Assembly (NCBI GenBank): GCA_023134715.1
Contig: JAGLUP010000006.1
Span: 1-64,000, forward strand
Direction of reading: 5' to 3'
Length of the DNA: 64,000 bases
Source: Candidatus Parcubacteria bacterium
GTDB taxonomy: Bacteria; Patescibacteriota; Minisyncoccia; Minisyncoccales; JAGLUP01
The translations under genes and the position numbers were made by a program. Of the stretch, positions 7,607 through 15,950 are shown in pieces. Positions within the stretch are counted from its first letter, which is position 1; each line of letters begins with the position of its first letter. The notes beneath the pieces were generated by a model. The model worked only from the letters and a program-made list of their open reading frames with translations. It was not told where the DNA came from and searched no databases.

Positions 7607-8944
7607 CTAATTAAATAAATTAGCTACCCTATCAGTGGCATAATAATAAACCAATCTGCCAGTTTTTTTTGAAGTAACAAAGCCCTGTTTTTCTAGACCC
7701 TTAAGATCTTTCATGGAGGTAACTCGAGAAGTTTCATAAACTTTCATATGCGATATTACTGATGTTGTAGCATCTTTATTTTTGTAAAAATAGCGTAAAA
7801 GCTGTATTTGCCTATCATTTAGTTTATATTTATTTCTAGCCATTTTTGCCATCCGCGTGTTTTCTTTCCATTTTCTCTCAGCATAGACCTCAAATTCCCT
7901 CATAGCTTGAGTTATTTTATTAATGTTGTATTCAATAAAATATGTTAAATCGTTTTCGTCTTGTTCGGTATAAATATATGCATCTCGATATTGAGCCGGT
8001 GAATTTTTTATGACTTTTGAAAGTGGAAGATAGCCAAAAGCCCAATATTTTTCTCTCAATAAATACCAGTAAAAAAGCGCTCGCGCCATCCTACCATTAC
8101 CATCAACAAAAGGATGTAAATACCCAATCCAGAAATGAATAATTATCGCTTTTATAACAGGATGGACAAAATTGGCATCAGGCGATTCATTATTCGCATA
8201 AGCCATAAATCTCTTGATCTCTCGTTTTACAAACATTTCTTTCGGCGGAATATGATATATTTCATTTCTTAAACCATCATCGCCAACAATAATGTCGTCT
8301 TTGTCTTTTCTATATCGGGCGATTTCTGATCTTTCTAATGTGTCTTTAGTCAAAATTTCGTGAAGTAAAAAAAGAAATTCCTCGTTCAGTTTTTTATCTT
8401 TTAATTCAGTTTCAACAAATCGCATGGCTTGATAATTATTGACAATCATCTGCTCATCTTTATTTTTCGGTTTTTTCCCCTCAAGTAATATTTGTTTTGC
8501 GGCCTTTCTGCTGGTATGCGCCCCTTCCAACTGTGATGAAGCGATAGCTTCTTCCATAACGCCACGACTCAAAAGGCGATGCTGTAATTCGTCGCTAACT
8601 TGATTACTAGACATAAAAAGATTTCCCCCTAATCTCATATCTATCTCGTGTAAAAATTTTTCCAACTTTGGAAGCCAGGGGATCCAAGTAAAATATCTTC
8701 CTTTTTCGTCTTTTACCGGACTATTTCTTCTATCAAAAACTTTGCTTCTTAATAACCTAATAAAAGCCCACAATTCCAAATTTTTTATCCCATTTGGAAC
8801 CGGCCAATGTTTAATCTTCTCCCAATGAACATAAGGAGACAGAGATTTTTGCGCTAATTCTCGTACTTTTTCATTCTGAAAAAGTTCCATTATTTTTTTA
8901 TTATCTATACCGGAAATATCCGGTTTTTCTATTTTTCTTAACAT
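7607..8944 (-). CDS. Fic-family protein (AMP transferase) with winged-helix C-terminus
   Basis: 445 residues. The Fic core HPFVDGNGRMAR (277-288) matches HPFx[D/E]GNGRxxR with all catalytic residues. The inhibitory helix motif [S/T]xxxE[G/N] is present in the same chain (SSQLEG, 136-141), the class II self-inhibited type. The N-terminal Fic_N-like part includes FTWIPWLPKLEKFLHEID. The C-terminal 70 residues (KYKLNDRQIQLLRYFYKN to RLVYYYATD) look like a winged-helix DNA-binding domain. Such proteins AMPylate target proteins; the target is unknown. Dyad-rich DNA upstream suggests tight, possibly self-directed, control. Confidence 0.92.
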   Translation of the reverse strand: MLRKIEKPDISGIDNKKIMELFQNEKVRELAQKSLSPYVHWEKIKHWPVPNGIKNLELWAFIRLLRSKVFDRRNSPVKDEKGRYFTWIPWLPKLEKFLHEIDMRLGGNLFMSSNQVSDELQHRLLSRGVMEEAIASSQLEGAHTSRKAAKQILLEGKKPKNKDEQMIVNNYQAMRFVETELKDKKLNEEFLFLLHEILTKDTLERSEIARYRKDKDDIIVGDDGLRNEIYHIPPKEMFVKREIKRFMAYANNESPDANFVHPVIKAIIIHFWIGYLHPFVDGNGRMARALFYWYLLREKYWAFGYLPLSKVIKNSPAQYRDAYIYTEQDENDLTYFIEYNINKITQAMREFEVYAERKWKENTRMAKMARNKYKLNDRQIQLLRYFYKNKDATTSVISHMKVYETSRVTSMKDLKGLEKQGFVTSKKTGRLVYYYATDRVANLFN

Positions 8945-9000
8945 AAATGTATTTATTCTTGAATTATATATTTTATAAGCATATTAGAGCTATTTTACTG

Positions 9001-9085
9001 ATATGTATAGTCTATCTATATAGTATACATATTATTTACATTTGTAAATAGATATTACCTGTGAATAAAACAATTATTTACACAT
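9001..9085. promoter_or_regulatory. Operator-like dyads upstream of the fic gene
   Basis: Three inverted repeats are seen: atatgtata/tatacatat (9001-9032), atttacatttgtaaat (9034-9049) and tgtgaata/tatttacaca (about 9060-9083). The box TGTRAATA and its complement recur four times. This suggests cooperative binding of a dimeric regulator, possibly the winged-helix domain of the Fic protein itself. The region is otherwise gene-free. Confidence 0.45.
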
Positions 9086-9135
9086 TAATCTATAATATTC
9101 CAAAAAATTTGAAATTTTTTAATAAATTTAATTTG

Positions 9136-9206
9136 CTCGGGAGCAGGGATTCGAACCCCAATTTTCAGGGCCAGAACCTGACGTCCTACCATTAGACTAC
9201 TCCCGA
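9136..9206 (-). tRNA. tRNA-Gln (CTG)
   Basis: The cloverleaf is complete: acceptor TCGGGAG/CTCCCGA, anticodon stem TCAGG/CCTGA with loop TTCTGGC (anticodon CTG), and T-loop GTTCGAATCC. The weak U1-A72 pair is typical of glutamine tRNAs. CCA is not encoded. Confidence 0.92.
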
Positions 9207-9221
9207 ATTATACTTCAAATT

Positions 9222-10130
9222 TTAAATTTTTAAATATTTTCTCATTGCGATTAAGCTGGAAATTACTCCTATGCTAATGCCACAAACAAGTCCGATTAAA
9301 AGAATAAATAAAAAATTATTAACAAAATATCCAAAAAAATCAAATCCAAGAAATAAATTTTTTAATTGCGGATTTAGAAAATAAAAGCTTACAATAAAAA
9401 TTAAAAGAGAAATCATGGTCGCGAAAATTCCGGCTATAATTCCCTGAACAACAAATGGTCCGCGAATAAACCAATTGGAAGCCCCAACTAATCGTTGAAT
9501 TTCAATCTCTTCTTTCAAAGTATAAATAGTCAATCTGATAGTATTAAAAGCAACTAAAATCCCTAAAACAGCTAAAAATAAAGAAAAAACAAACGTAAAT
9601 CTTTTAACATCCGAGCTTATTGAAAAAATACTCTCAATAACCTCTTTATTTTCAAAATAATTAATTTTATAAATTTTTTCGCTGAATTTCTCTTCTAAAA
9701 AACCGTTCAAAACAGCATAGTCAGACGCTTCAGCCATTTTAACATTTAAAGAAGCTAAAAAAGGGTCATCCTCAACTATCTCAAGCGCTTCCATTAAAAT
9801 TTGACTTTCTTTATATTTTTCAACAAATTTTTCTGAAGCCATTTCCCTAGAAATATATTCAATACTATTCACTCCTTCTACGGCATTTATTTCTTTCTTA
9901 ACTTCTAAAATCTCTGCTTCTGAAATATTTTCATTAAAATAAATTGAAACATCTGCTTTTTCCTGCAAATTAGAAACTAAAAAATCAGTTGCCGCTTGAA
10001 ATATAAAAAGGCCGTTAATTAAAGAAATAATCATTACTATAATAAAAATAGTGGCAACAGCTAATCCATTGTTTCGCCAAAAACTTTTCCAGCCGGATTT
10101 AATTATTCTTTTAATTGTAGTAAGTATCAT
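9222..10130 (-). CDS. ftsX: Cell division protein FtsX
   Basis: 302 residues with the FtsX plan: a short N-terminal cytoplasmic segment, one TM helix (about 24-46), an extracytoplasmic domain (about 50-170), then three TM helices in the C-terminal half. The loop NTIRLTIYTLKEEIEIQRLVGAS between TM2 and TM3 is the hallmark of this permease family. FtsX pairs with FtsE to activate cell-wall hydrolases at the septum. It overlaps ftsE by 4 bp, in the order prfB-ftsE-ftsX. Confidence 0.95.
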   Translation of the reverse strand: MILTTIKRIIKSGWKSFWRNNGLAVATIFIIVMIISLINGLFIFQAATDFLVSNLQEKADVSIYFNENISEAEILEVKKEINAVEGVNSIEYISREMASEKFVEKYKESQILMEALEIVEDDPFLASLNVKMAEASDYAVLNGFLEEKFSEKIYKINYFENKEVIESIFSISSDVKRFTFVFSLFLAVLGILVAFNTIRLTIYTLKEEIEIQRLVGASNWFIRGPFVVQGIIAGIFATMISLLIFIVSFYFLNPQLKNLFLGFDFFGYFVNNFLFILLIGLVCGISIGVISSLIAMRKYLKI

Positions 10131-10810
10131 AAAATAAACCTTCCTCTTTCTTCATCTCTAATTATTTTCCCCTCCTCAAGAGTTATTACTCTTCTTCCCA
10201 AGATATTGATTATTTCTTTATTATGAGTAACAAGTATTATTGTTGTTCCTAATTCATTAATTTTTACCAATGTCTGAATAACTTCTTGAGTATTTAAGGG
10301 GTCAAGATTGCCGGTTGGTTCGTCAGCTATTATAAAGTCAGGGCGATGAATTAATGCCCGCGCGATAGCCACTCTTTGCTTCTCGCCGCAAGAAAGTCCG
10401 TCAGGAAAACTTTCAGCTCGCTCTGTCAAATTTGTAATTTCTAATACCTTGGAAACATCTCTTTTGATTTCCTCATCATCCGCGCCAATTACTTCTAAAG
10501 CGTAAGCTATATTTTCATAAGCAGTTTTTGAAGGAATAAGACGATAGTCCTGAAATACAATTCCAATTTGCTGGCGAAGCTTATAAAGATTTGATTTATT
10601 AATTTCTGGAATATTAATTTCTTTAAAAAACAGGGTTCCTTCTGTTGGTATTTCTTCGCCTAAAATCAATTTAAACAAGGTTGTTTTTCCTGCTCCTGAT
10701 TTTCCGATAATTGAAACAAACTCGCCTTTTTCAACATTAAAAGAAACGTTTCTTAAAGCTGCCACTTTAGGATAAGGATAAATTTTAGTTACATTTTGAA
10801 ATTTTATCAT
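10127..10810 (-). CDS. ftsE: Cell division ATP-binding protein FtsE
   Basis: 227 residues. Walker A is GKSGAGKTTL (36-45), the signature is LSCGEKQRVAIARA (Cys in place of the usual Gly), Walker B is FIIADEPTGNLD, and the H-loop is VTHN. It is the cytosolic ATPase partner of FtsX. Its start overlaps the prfB stop by 4 bp, so the three genes are translationally coupled. Confidence 0.96.
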   Translation of the reverse strand: MIKFQNVTKIYPYPKVAALRNVSFNVEKGEFVSIIGKSGAGKTTLFKLILGEEIPTEGTLFFKEINIPEINKSNLYKLRQQIGIVFQDYRLIPSKTAYENIAYALEVIGADDEEIKRDVSKVLEITNLTERAESFPDGLSCGEKQRVAIARALIHRPDFIIADEPTGNLDPLNTQEVIQTLVKINELGTTIILVTHNKEIINILGRRVITLEEGKIIRDEERGRFIL

Positions 10811-11911
10811 AGTTTAATTTCAGCTTCAATAAATTCATCTAATTCTCCATCTAAGATTGCCTCTGTATTGCTTATCTCCACGCCAGTTCTGTGGTCTTTT
10901 ACTAATTTATAAGGATGAAGAACATAAGATCTTATTTGACTCCCCCATTCTATTGAAACACTGCCGCCTTTGATTTTATCCGCTTCAATTTTTTGTTCTT
11001 TTTCTTTTAATTGATAAAGCTTGCTGGAAAGTATTTTCATTGCTTTCTGCCTATTCAATCCTTGAAGCCGTTCTGACTGGCAGGCAACAATAATTTTTGT
11101 CGGTAAATGAGTAATCCTTATTGCTGACTCTCTTTTATTAACATGCTGTCCGCCAGGCCCAGAAGCGCGGAATGTATCAATCTTTAAATCTTCTGGATTA
11201 ATCTGCAGTTCTTTTTCGTCAATATCTGGAAGCTCTGGCAACACTTCAACTAAAGCAAAAGAAGTATGCCGCAATTTCTGGCTTGAAAAAGGAGAAATCC
11301 GCACGAGCCGATGAACTCCATTCTCATTTTTTAAATATCCGTAAGCTGTTTTTCCTTTAATTTCTATGGTTGCTGTTTTTAATCCAATTCTTCCATCCGG
11401 CCCTCCGGGTTCGCCAAATGACTGCTCTAAAATTTTTATTTTAAATCTTTTTCTTTCGCAATATCTCTGATACATCCGCAAAAGCATAGTCGCCCAGTCC
11501 TGAGCGTCAACACCGCCAGCTCCAGAATATATTGAAAGAATCGCGTTTCCTTTATCGTATTTGCCGGAAAGAAAAGTTTTTATTTCTTGCTGCCTAATTT
11601 CTTGCTCTAAATCCTGTTCTTTTTCTTTTATTTCTCTTTCCAATTTTTCATCTTCTTCTGCTAAGGAGCTAAGCTCCTTTAATTCTGCTAATTTTTGTTT
11701 TAAGTCCTCTAATTCCTTTATTTGTTCTTTCAGGTCTGCCAGTTCTTGCGAAATTTTACCTGCTCTTTTGTTATCTTCCCAAAAATCAGAACCCTGAACC
11801 TCAATTTCCAATTCCTTAATTCTATTTTTCTTGTTTGATAAGTCAAAGACAGTCCTCTACGGTGAGGAGTTTCTTTTCTAAATCTCCAATTTTCTCCAAT
11901 ATCTCTTTCAT
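10807..11911 (-). CDS. prfB: Peptide chain release factor 2, with programmed +1 frameshift
   Basis: The full protein is about 367 residues, read in two frames. Codons 1-22 run from the ATG at 11911 to CTT at 11846-11848. An in-frame TGA (11843-11845) follows, and the ribosome must slip +1 to continue in the frame that ends at 10807. Joined at the TGA, the sequence matches the RF2 N-terminus (CLDLSNKKNRIKELE, compare YLDYDAKKERLEEV of E. coli). The SPF codon-recognition motif is near residue 206 and the catalytic GGQ near 253-255. RF2 ends translation at UAA and UGA, so UGA is a stop in this organism. It leads the prfB-ftsE-ftsX operon. Confidence 0.96.
11843..11858 (-). promoter_or_regulatory. 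RF2 autoregulatory frameshift site
   Basis: Read on the minus strand, the site is AGAGGACTGTCTTTGAC: a Shine-Dalgarno-like GAGGA, a short spacer, the slippery CTT, then TGA C. This is the classic RF2 arrangement, in which low RF2 lets the ribosome pause at UGA and slip +1, so RF2 controls its own synthesis. Confidence 0.93.
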
Positions 11912-12003
11912 ATTATTTAATGTCTTATCTTATTTAAAGTATAACAAACTTCCCAAAAAATAAAAGCCCTTATGTCTAAAATATCAACATTAATTATTTA
12001 TTC

Positions 12004-12052
12004 AAGGTCAAATACTTTACCTGCGGCCGCTTGTCGTTTATAATAATTCTAA
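12004..12052. repeat. GCGGCCGC-centred dispersed repeat, copy 1
   Basis: The stretch holds tcaaatactttacctgcgg and the 8-bp palindrome gcggccgc followed by ttgtcgtttataa. Related copies lie near 21840, 29530 and 30430. Four copies of this 8-mer in 64 kb of AT-rich DNA are not expected by chance. Confidence 0.7.
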
Positions 12053-12061
12053 TTTGCAAAT

Positions 12062-12088
12062 AAAAAAAACAGAGGACAGTCCTCTGTA
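12062..12088 (-). terminator. Terminator of purC
   Basis: On the minus strand, the perfect stem ACAGAGGAC/GTCCTCTGT directly after the purC stop is followed by TTTTTTTTA. Confidence 0.9.
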
Positions 12089-13042
12089 TTATTTCGTAAG
12101 TCGATTAAATATCTCTATATATTTTTCGCTTGTCTTTTCCACTACCTGTTTTGGCAATTTCGGTGCTGGCAACTTACCATTCCACTTAGCTTTTTTGACA
12201 AGCCAATCTCTTACATACTGCTTATCCAAACTTTTTTGCGGACCGCCTGCCCTATAAGAATCTACTGGCCAAAACCGAGAAGAGTCAGGCGTCAATACCT
12301 CATCTATTAAAGTAAGCTGGTCACCTACAAATCCAAACTCAAACTTGGTATCTGCGATAATTATTCCTCGCTTCAGAGCATATTCCTTGCCTGCTAAATA
12401 AAGAGCTATACTTGTTGATCTCAAAGTTTGAGCAAGAACTTCAGCGCTGACAATATCTCTAATCTCTGAATGTCCATATAGCCACATTCTCAAATTTTCC
12501 ACCATTCCATTATAAGAAAGATTCATATCATGTCCTTCTTCACTCTTTGTACTCGGAGTAAAAATAGGCGCAGGAAACTCTTCTGACTCTCTTAGATTTG
12601 GTCGCAAATAATGCCCTAAAATATTTACATAACTACGATCAGGCCATTCATTCAAATACTCTTTCCAAAAAGAACCACTCATATGCCCCCTAACAATACA
12701 TTCAAATGGTATTACCGTAGCCTTTTTAACTGTCGCCACCCTATCTCTTAATTCTGAAGAAAAACTAAATATATTAGAACTATCAGCTGTTTTGTAAAGA
12801 TGGTTTGGAACAATATCTTCAAGGTAATTCATCCAGAATTTGCTTAGTTGATTTAAAACCATTCCCTTACCCGGAATACTGGTTGGTAAAACCACGTCAA
12901 AAGCTGAAATTCCATCACTCGTTACAATCGCAAGCAAATTTCGATTGCCCTCAATTTCCCAAATATCCCTTACCTTTCCCCTTTTCAAAATACTAGCTCC
13001 AGGAATTTTTGATTCCACCATATATTCATTTTCATCTGCCAT
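12089..13042 (-). CDS. purC: SAICAR synthetase (phosphoribosylaminoimidazole-succinocarboxamide synthase)
   Basis: 317 residues of the longer PurC type. Family motifs include KRGKVRDIWE, VTSDGISAFDVVLP, IPGKGMVLNQLSKFW, ECIVRGHMSGSFW and IADTKFEFGF. The enzyme ligates aspartate to CAIR with ATP in purine synthesis. No other purine gene is in the window, and the gene has its own strong ribosome binding site (GAGGTGAT) and terminator, so it is a single-gene unit. Why an organism with such an isolated step keeps it cannot be told from here. Confidence 0.95.
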   Translation of the reverse strand: MADENEYMVESKIPGASILKRGKVRDIWEIEGNRNLLAIVTSDGISAFDVVLPTSIPGKGMVLNQLSKFWMNYLEDIVPNHLYKTADSSNIFSFSSELRDRVATVKKATVIPFECIVRGHMSGSFWKEYLNEWPDRSYVNILGHYLRPNLRESEEFPAPIFTPSTKSEEGHDMNLSYNGMVENLRMWLYGHSEIRDIVSAEVLAQTLRSTSIALYLAGKEYALKRGIIIADTKFEFGFVGDQLTLIDEVLTPDSSRFWPVDSYRAGGPQKSLDKQYVRDWLVKKAKWNGKLPAPKLPKQVVEKTSEKYIEIFNRLTK

Positions 13043-13121
13043 TTTATCACCTCATTTGTATATTCTTTTTTAAAATATCTATTTCTATACTTTCTACTAA
13101 ATAAATTATCACAAACCCTCT

Positions 13122-13155
13122 AAAAAAACAAGAGAGTATTAGATTACCCTCTCTT
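13122..13155 (-). terminator. Terminator of the 69-residue membrane protein
   Basis: On the minus strand, the stem AAGAGAG/CTCTCTT spans the stop codon region and is followed by GTTTTTTT. Confidence 0.8.
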
Positions 13156-13348
13156 CTTTTTTCTCATTCACTTTATTAATCCCTGGATAACGTTTCTGAA
13201 TTAAAAACATCACCAATACGGAAACACCAAACACTACTAAGTAAAAAGTTGCTTTTTCTTGCTCATTATCTATTATTAAAATTCCTAATATTCCAAAAAA
13301 ACACACACACCCGACTGAAATCCAATAGATAGTTTCATTTTTTTTCAT
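13139..13348 (-). CDS. Small membrane protein with two TM helices
   Basis: 69 residues of unrecognised family. Two hydrophobic helices are clear: IYWISVGCVCFFGILGILII (about 7-26) and ATFYLVVFGVSVLVMFLI (about 33-50). A short basic/acidic tail (KRYPGINKVNEKKEERVI) follows. GGGGTACC upstream can act as ribosome binding site. It is a single-gene unit with its own terminator. Confidence 0.7.
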   Translation of the reverse strand: MKKNETIYWISVGCVCFFGILGILIIDNEQEKATFYLVVFGVSVLVMFLIQKRYPGINKVNEKKEERVI

Positions 13349-13398
13349 TTTAAGGTACCCCTTTGTTTTTTAAGCTAACACAAAATTTTTAAAAATCA

Positions 13399-13471
13399 AG
13401 CCCACGGTCGGAGTTGAACCGACGACCTATCCTTTACGAAAGGATTGCTCTACCAACTGAGCTACATGGGC
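13399..13471 (-). tRNA. tRNA-Thr (CGT)
   Basis: The acceptor GCCCATG/CGTGGGC, anticodon stem ATCCT/AGGAT with loop TTCGTAA (anticodon CGT) and T-loop GGTTCAACTCC form a normal cloverleaf. CCA is not encoded. Confidence 0.93.
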
Positions 13472-13485
13472 ACTTCGTCCCGTTG

Positions 13486-13556
13486 AGCGGGATACGGGAA
13501 TTGAACCCGTGTTTTTTCCTTGGGAAGGAAATATAATACCACTATATTAATCCCGC
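13486..13556 (-). tRNA. tRNA-Gly (CCC)
   Basis: The acceptor GCGGGAT/ATCCCGC, anticodon stem TTTCC/GGAAA with loop TTCCCAA (anticodon CCC) and T-arm CGGGTTCAATTCCCG are complete. CCA is not encoded. It lies 14 bp from tRNA-Thr in the same direction. Confidence 0.92.
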
Positions 13557-13562
13557 ACTTTT

Positions 13563-13982
13563 TTAAAATCCTAATTTTTCTAAAATCTTCTGCCACCAGG
13601 ATTTAGGTTTTATTGTTTCTGAAAATTCTTTACTCTCTTGCTCTTTTTGAGGAACAATTGTAACTACTTTTTCTCCGGGTTTCTTAAGGTTTAAACGTTC
13701 CCTGGCTTGTTTTTCTAAATGTTCCTGCTCTGAAGTCCATAAGATTTGAGCTTTCAACTCTTTATTCCTTTTTTCTAAAACACTGATTTCTTGTTTTATG
13801 GCATCCATTCTTGAATCAAGCTCTGCTCTTTTTTTATTTATTTTAAAATTAGAAATAATTAAATGCCCGATTATTATTGAAATTAAAACTCCAAAAAATA
13901 CAAAAAAAACTTTCCGCAAATATGGATGAAAAAATAAAGAAGTTTTAGAGGGTCTTTTAAATTTTCTATATTTTGTTATCAT
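13563..13982 (-). CDS. FtsB/DivIC-like septum protein
   Basis: 139 residues: a basic N-terminus, one TM helix (VFFVFFGVLISIIIGHLIIS, about 25-44), then a coiled coil (NKKRAELDSRMDAIKQEI to KNKELKAQI). The closing block ARERLNLKKPGEKVVTIVP is the FtsB/DivIC signature. These bitopic proteins join FtsL at the divisome. The gene sits just downstream of two tRNAs. Confidence 0.85.
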   Translation of the reverse strand: MITKYRKFKRPSKTSLFFHPYLRKVFFVFFGVLISIIIGHLIISNFKINKKRAELDSRMDAIKQEISVLEKRNKELKAQILWTSEQEHLEKQARERLNLKKPGEKVVTIVPQKEQESKEFSETIKPKSWWQKILEKLGF

Positions 13983-13989
13983 ATATAAT

Positions 13990-14097
13990 ATGAAGAAAAT
14001 TAAACAGCAAAAAATTTTTAGAGCGATCTGGATTGTTTTAATATCTTTCGTTGTCTTGGGAATGCTCGCTTTCCTCTTCGCTCCTCTATTAGGATAA
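13990..14097 (+). CDS. Tiny single-TM membrane protein
   Basis: 35 residues from ATG 13990 to TAA 14095. A basic N-terminus (MKKIKQQKIFR) precedes one hydrophobic helix (AIWIVLISFVVLGMLAFLFA) and the end PLLG. It lies between the divergent ftsB-like gene and the end of lepA, ending 1 bp before the lepA stop on the other strand. The clean membrane topology supports a real gene, but no family is recognised. Confidence 0.55.
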   Translation: MKKIKQQKIFRAIWIVLISFVVLGMLAFLFAPLLG

Positions 14098-14098
14098 A

Positions 14099-15874
14099 TT
14101 ATTCTTTCAGCATTTCCAGAAAAACTTTTGAAGGAATTTTTAATTTCCCTTGCTGGGCTAATTTTTTCTTGCCCTTTTTTTGTTTTTCTAATTGTTTTCT
14201 TTTCCTGCTGTAATCTCCGCCATATAAACCAGCAATAACATCTTTCCCGCGAGAACCTAAGGTCTGGCGGGCTATTATTTTTCCGTTAACAGCCGCCTGA
14301 ATCGGTAAGCTAAACTGCTGAGCAGGCAGAATCTTTTTTAATTTTCTGGTCATTAAATCACCTTGTTTAAAGATTTGATGCTCGCCTACAATTTTTGACA
14401 ACGGCTCCTGTTTTTGGCCTGCCAAAAGAATATCAATCTTAACTAAATCACCTTTCCTGAATTCAATAATCTCAAAATCAATTGAGCCGTATCCCTGTGT
14501 AGCACTTTTAACTTTATCATAAAAATCAATAATTATTTCCCTTAACGGGGCTTGATAAATTAAAAGCGTTTTATCGGAACCTAAATATTTTGTATCAATA
14601 TATTTTGCCTGAATATCTTTTAATAATTCTGACGCCACGCCCAAGTATCTTATCGGAACAATAACCCTAAGGTTAACCCATGGCTCCTGAATTTCCTTAA
14701 TATCCTGCGACTCCGGCCAATCGCTTGGCGAATTTATCAAAAACTCTTTGTCTTGATTATTTATAATTTTATAAACAACCATTGGCCTGCTCACGATTAA
14801 ATCTAAATCAAATTCCCTCTGCAAGCGTTCGGTAATAATTTCCGTATGAAACATTCCTAAAAAACCGCAGCGAAATCCCCTACCTAATCCTTCTTTTGAT
14901 TCTGTTTCAAAAGACAAAGATGCGTCTGTTAATTTTAATTCTGCTAAGGACTTTTTTAATGACTCATAATCATCAGGATTTTGAGGATATAAGCTTGCAA
15001 AAACAACTTGTTTTGGCTCTTCATACCCTGGCAGTAAATTTATTTTCAAATTTGGAGTTGTTATCGTATCGCCTACTCTTATTTTTTCCGGTTCTTTAAT
15101 GCCAGTGGCAATATATCCAATTTCTCCGGCAAATAATTCTTTTTGAGGAACAAGCGCCGGAGAAAAATACCCGAGTTCTTTTGCTTCTCCCTGCGATTTT
15201 GCGACTGTTAAAAAAATTTTCTGATTTGTTTTAATTTCTCCATCTACTACCCTGATATAGGCGACAACTCCTTTATAGGAATCATATTTTGAATCAAAAA
15301 TCAAAGCCCTTAGCGGCTTCTCGCTCTGCCCTGCGGGACATGGAACCATATCAATAACCGCTTTTAATAAACTTTCAATATTTTTTCCATCTTTAGCTGA
15401 AATTGTAAAAATTTTATCTTCAGAAATCTCTAATAATTGCGCCAATTCCTTTTTGGTTTCTTTAACTCGCGCTTGCGGTAAATCAATCTTATTAATCACT
15501 GGAATAATTACTAAATTCTGTTTTTTGGCTAAGTCCAAATTAGCCAGCGTTTGAGCTTGAATGCCCTGAACAGCGTCAACAAGTAAAATCGCCCCTTCTA
15601 CTGCGGCTAAACTTCGCGAAACCTCATAACCAAAATCCACATGACCTGGTGTGTCAATTAAATTAAGAATATAACCCTCAAATTCCATTCTGACTGGCTG
15701 CATTTTAATGGTCACTCCCCTTTCCCGCTCTAAATCCATCATATCTAAAAATTGGGACTGCATTTTTCTTTTTTCAATTGTGTTTGTCAATTCCAAAAAC
15801 CTGTCAGCTAAAGTTGACTTCCCGTGGTCAATGTGCGCGATTATAACGAAATTCCTAATTTGTTTCTGCTCCAT
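14099..15874 (-). CDS. lepA: Elongation factor 4 (LepA GTPase)
   Basis: 591 residues, full length. G motifs are AHIDHGKST (13-21), DTPGHVDF (74-81) and NKID near 128. EF-G-like domains II, III and V follow, and then the LepA-specific C-terminus ending in GKKKLAQQGKLKIPSKVF. It is a ribosome-binding GTPase that acts on stalled or mistranslocated ribosomes. Confidence 0.97.
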   Translation of the reverse strand: MEQKQIRNFVIIAHIDHGKSTLADRFLELTNTIEKRKMQSQFLDMMDLERERGVTIKMQPVRMEFEGYILNLIDTPGHVDFGYEVSRSLAAVEGAILLVDAVQGIQAQTLANLDLAKKQNLVIIPVINKIDLPQARVKETKKELAQLLEISEDKIFTISAKDGKNIESLLKAVIDMVPCPAGQSEKPLRALIFDSKYDSYKGVVAYIRVVDGEIKTNQKIFLTVAKSQGEAKELGYFSPALVPQKELFAGEIGYIATGIKEPEKIRVGDTITTPNLKINLLPGYEEPKQVVFASLYPQNPDDYESLKKSLAELKLTDASLSFETESKEGLGRGFRCGFLGMFHTEIITERLQREFDLDLIVSRPMVVYKIINNQDKEFLINSPSDWPESQDIKEIQEPWVNLRVIVPIRYLGVASELLKDIQAKYIDTKYLGSDKTLLIYQAPLREIIIDFYDKVKSATQGYGSIDFEIIEFRKGDLVKIDILLAGQKQEPLSKIVGEHQIFKQGDLMTRKLKKILPAQQFSLPIQAAVNGKIIARQTLGSRGKDVIAGLYGGDYSRKRKQLEKQKKGKKKLAQQGKLKIPSKVFLEMLKE

Positions 15875-15885
15875 AACTATACCTC

Positions 15886-15950
15886 TGTCATTCTGAACGA
15901 AGTGAAGAATCCCGTATTATAGATTCTTCGCCTGCTGGCTCAGAATGACA
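15886..15950. repeat. 65-bp palindromic repeat (CATTCTGA type)
   Basis: The arms tgtcattctgaac-gaagaatc and gattcttc-ctcagaatgaca are inverted around about 10 bp. Repeats of this type occur between genes in many bacterial genomes. It overlaps the end of the next open frame (stop at 15940). Confidence 0.8.

Noticed and set aside
11809-11911. A sequencing error or pseudogene in prfB
   Set aside because: The in-frame TGA lies exactly in the RF2 recoding context (SD-like, CTT TGA C), so programmed frameshifting explains it.
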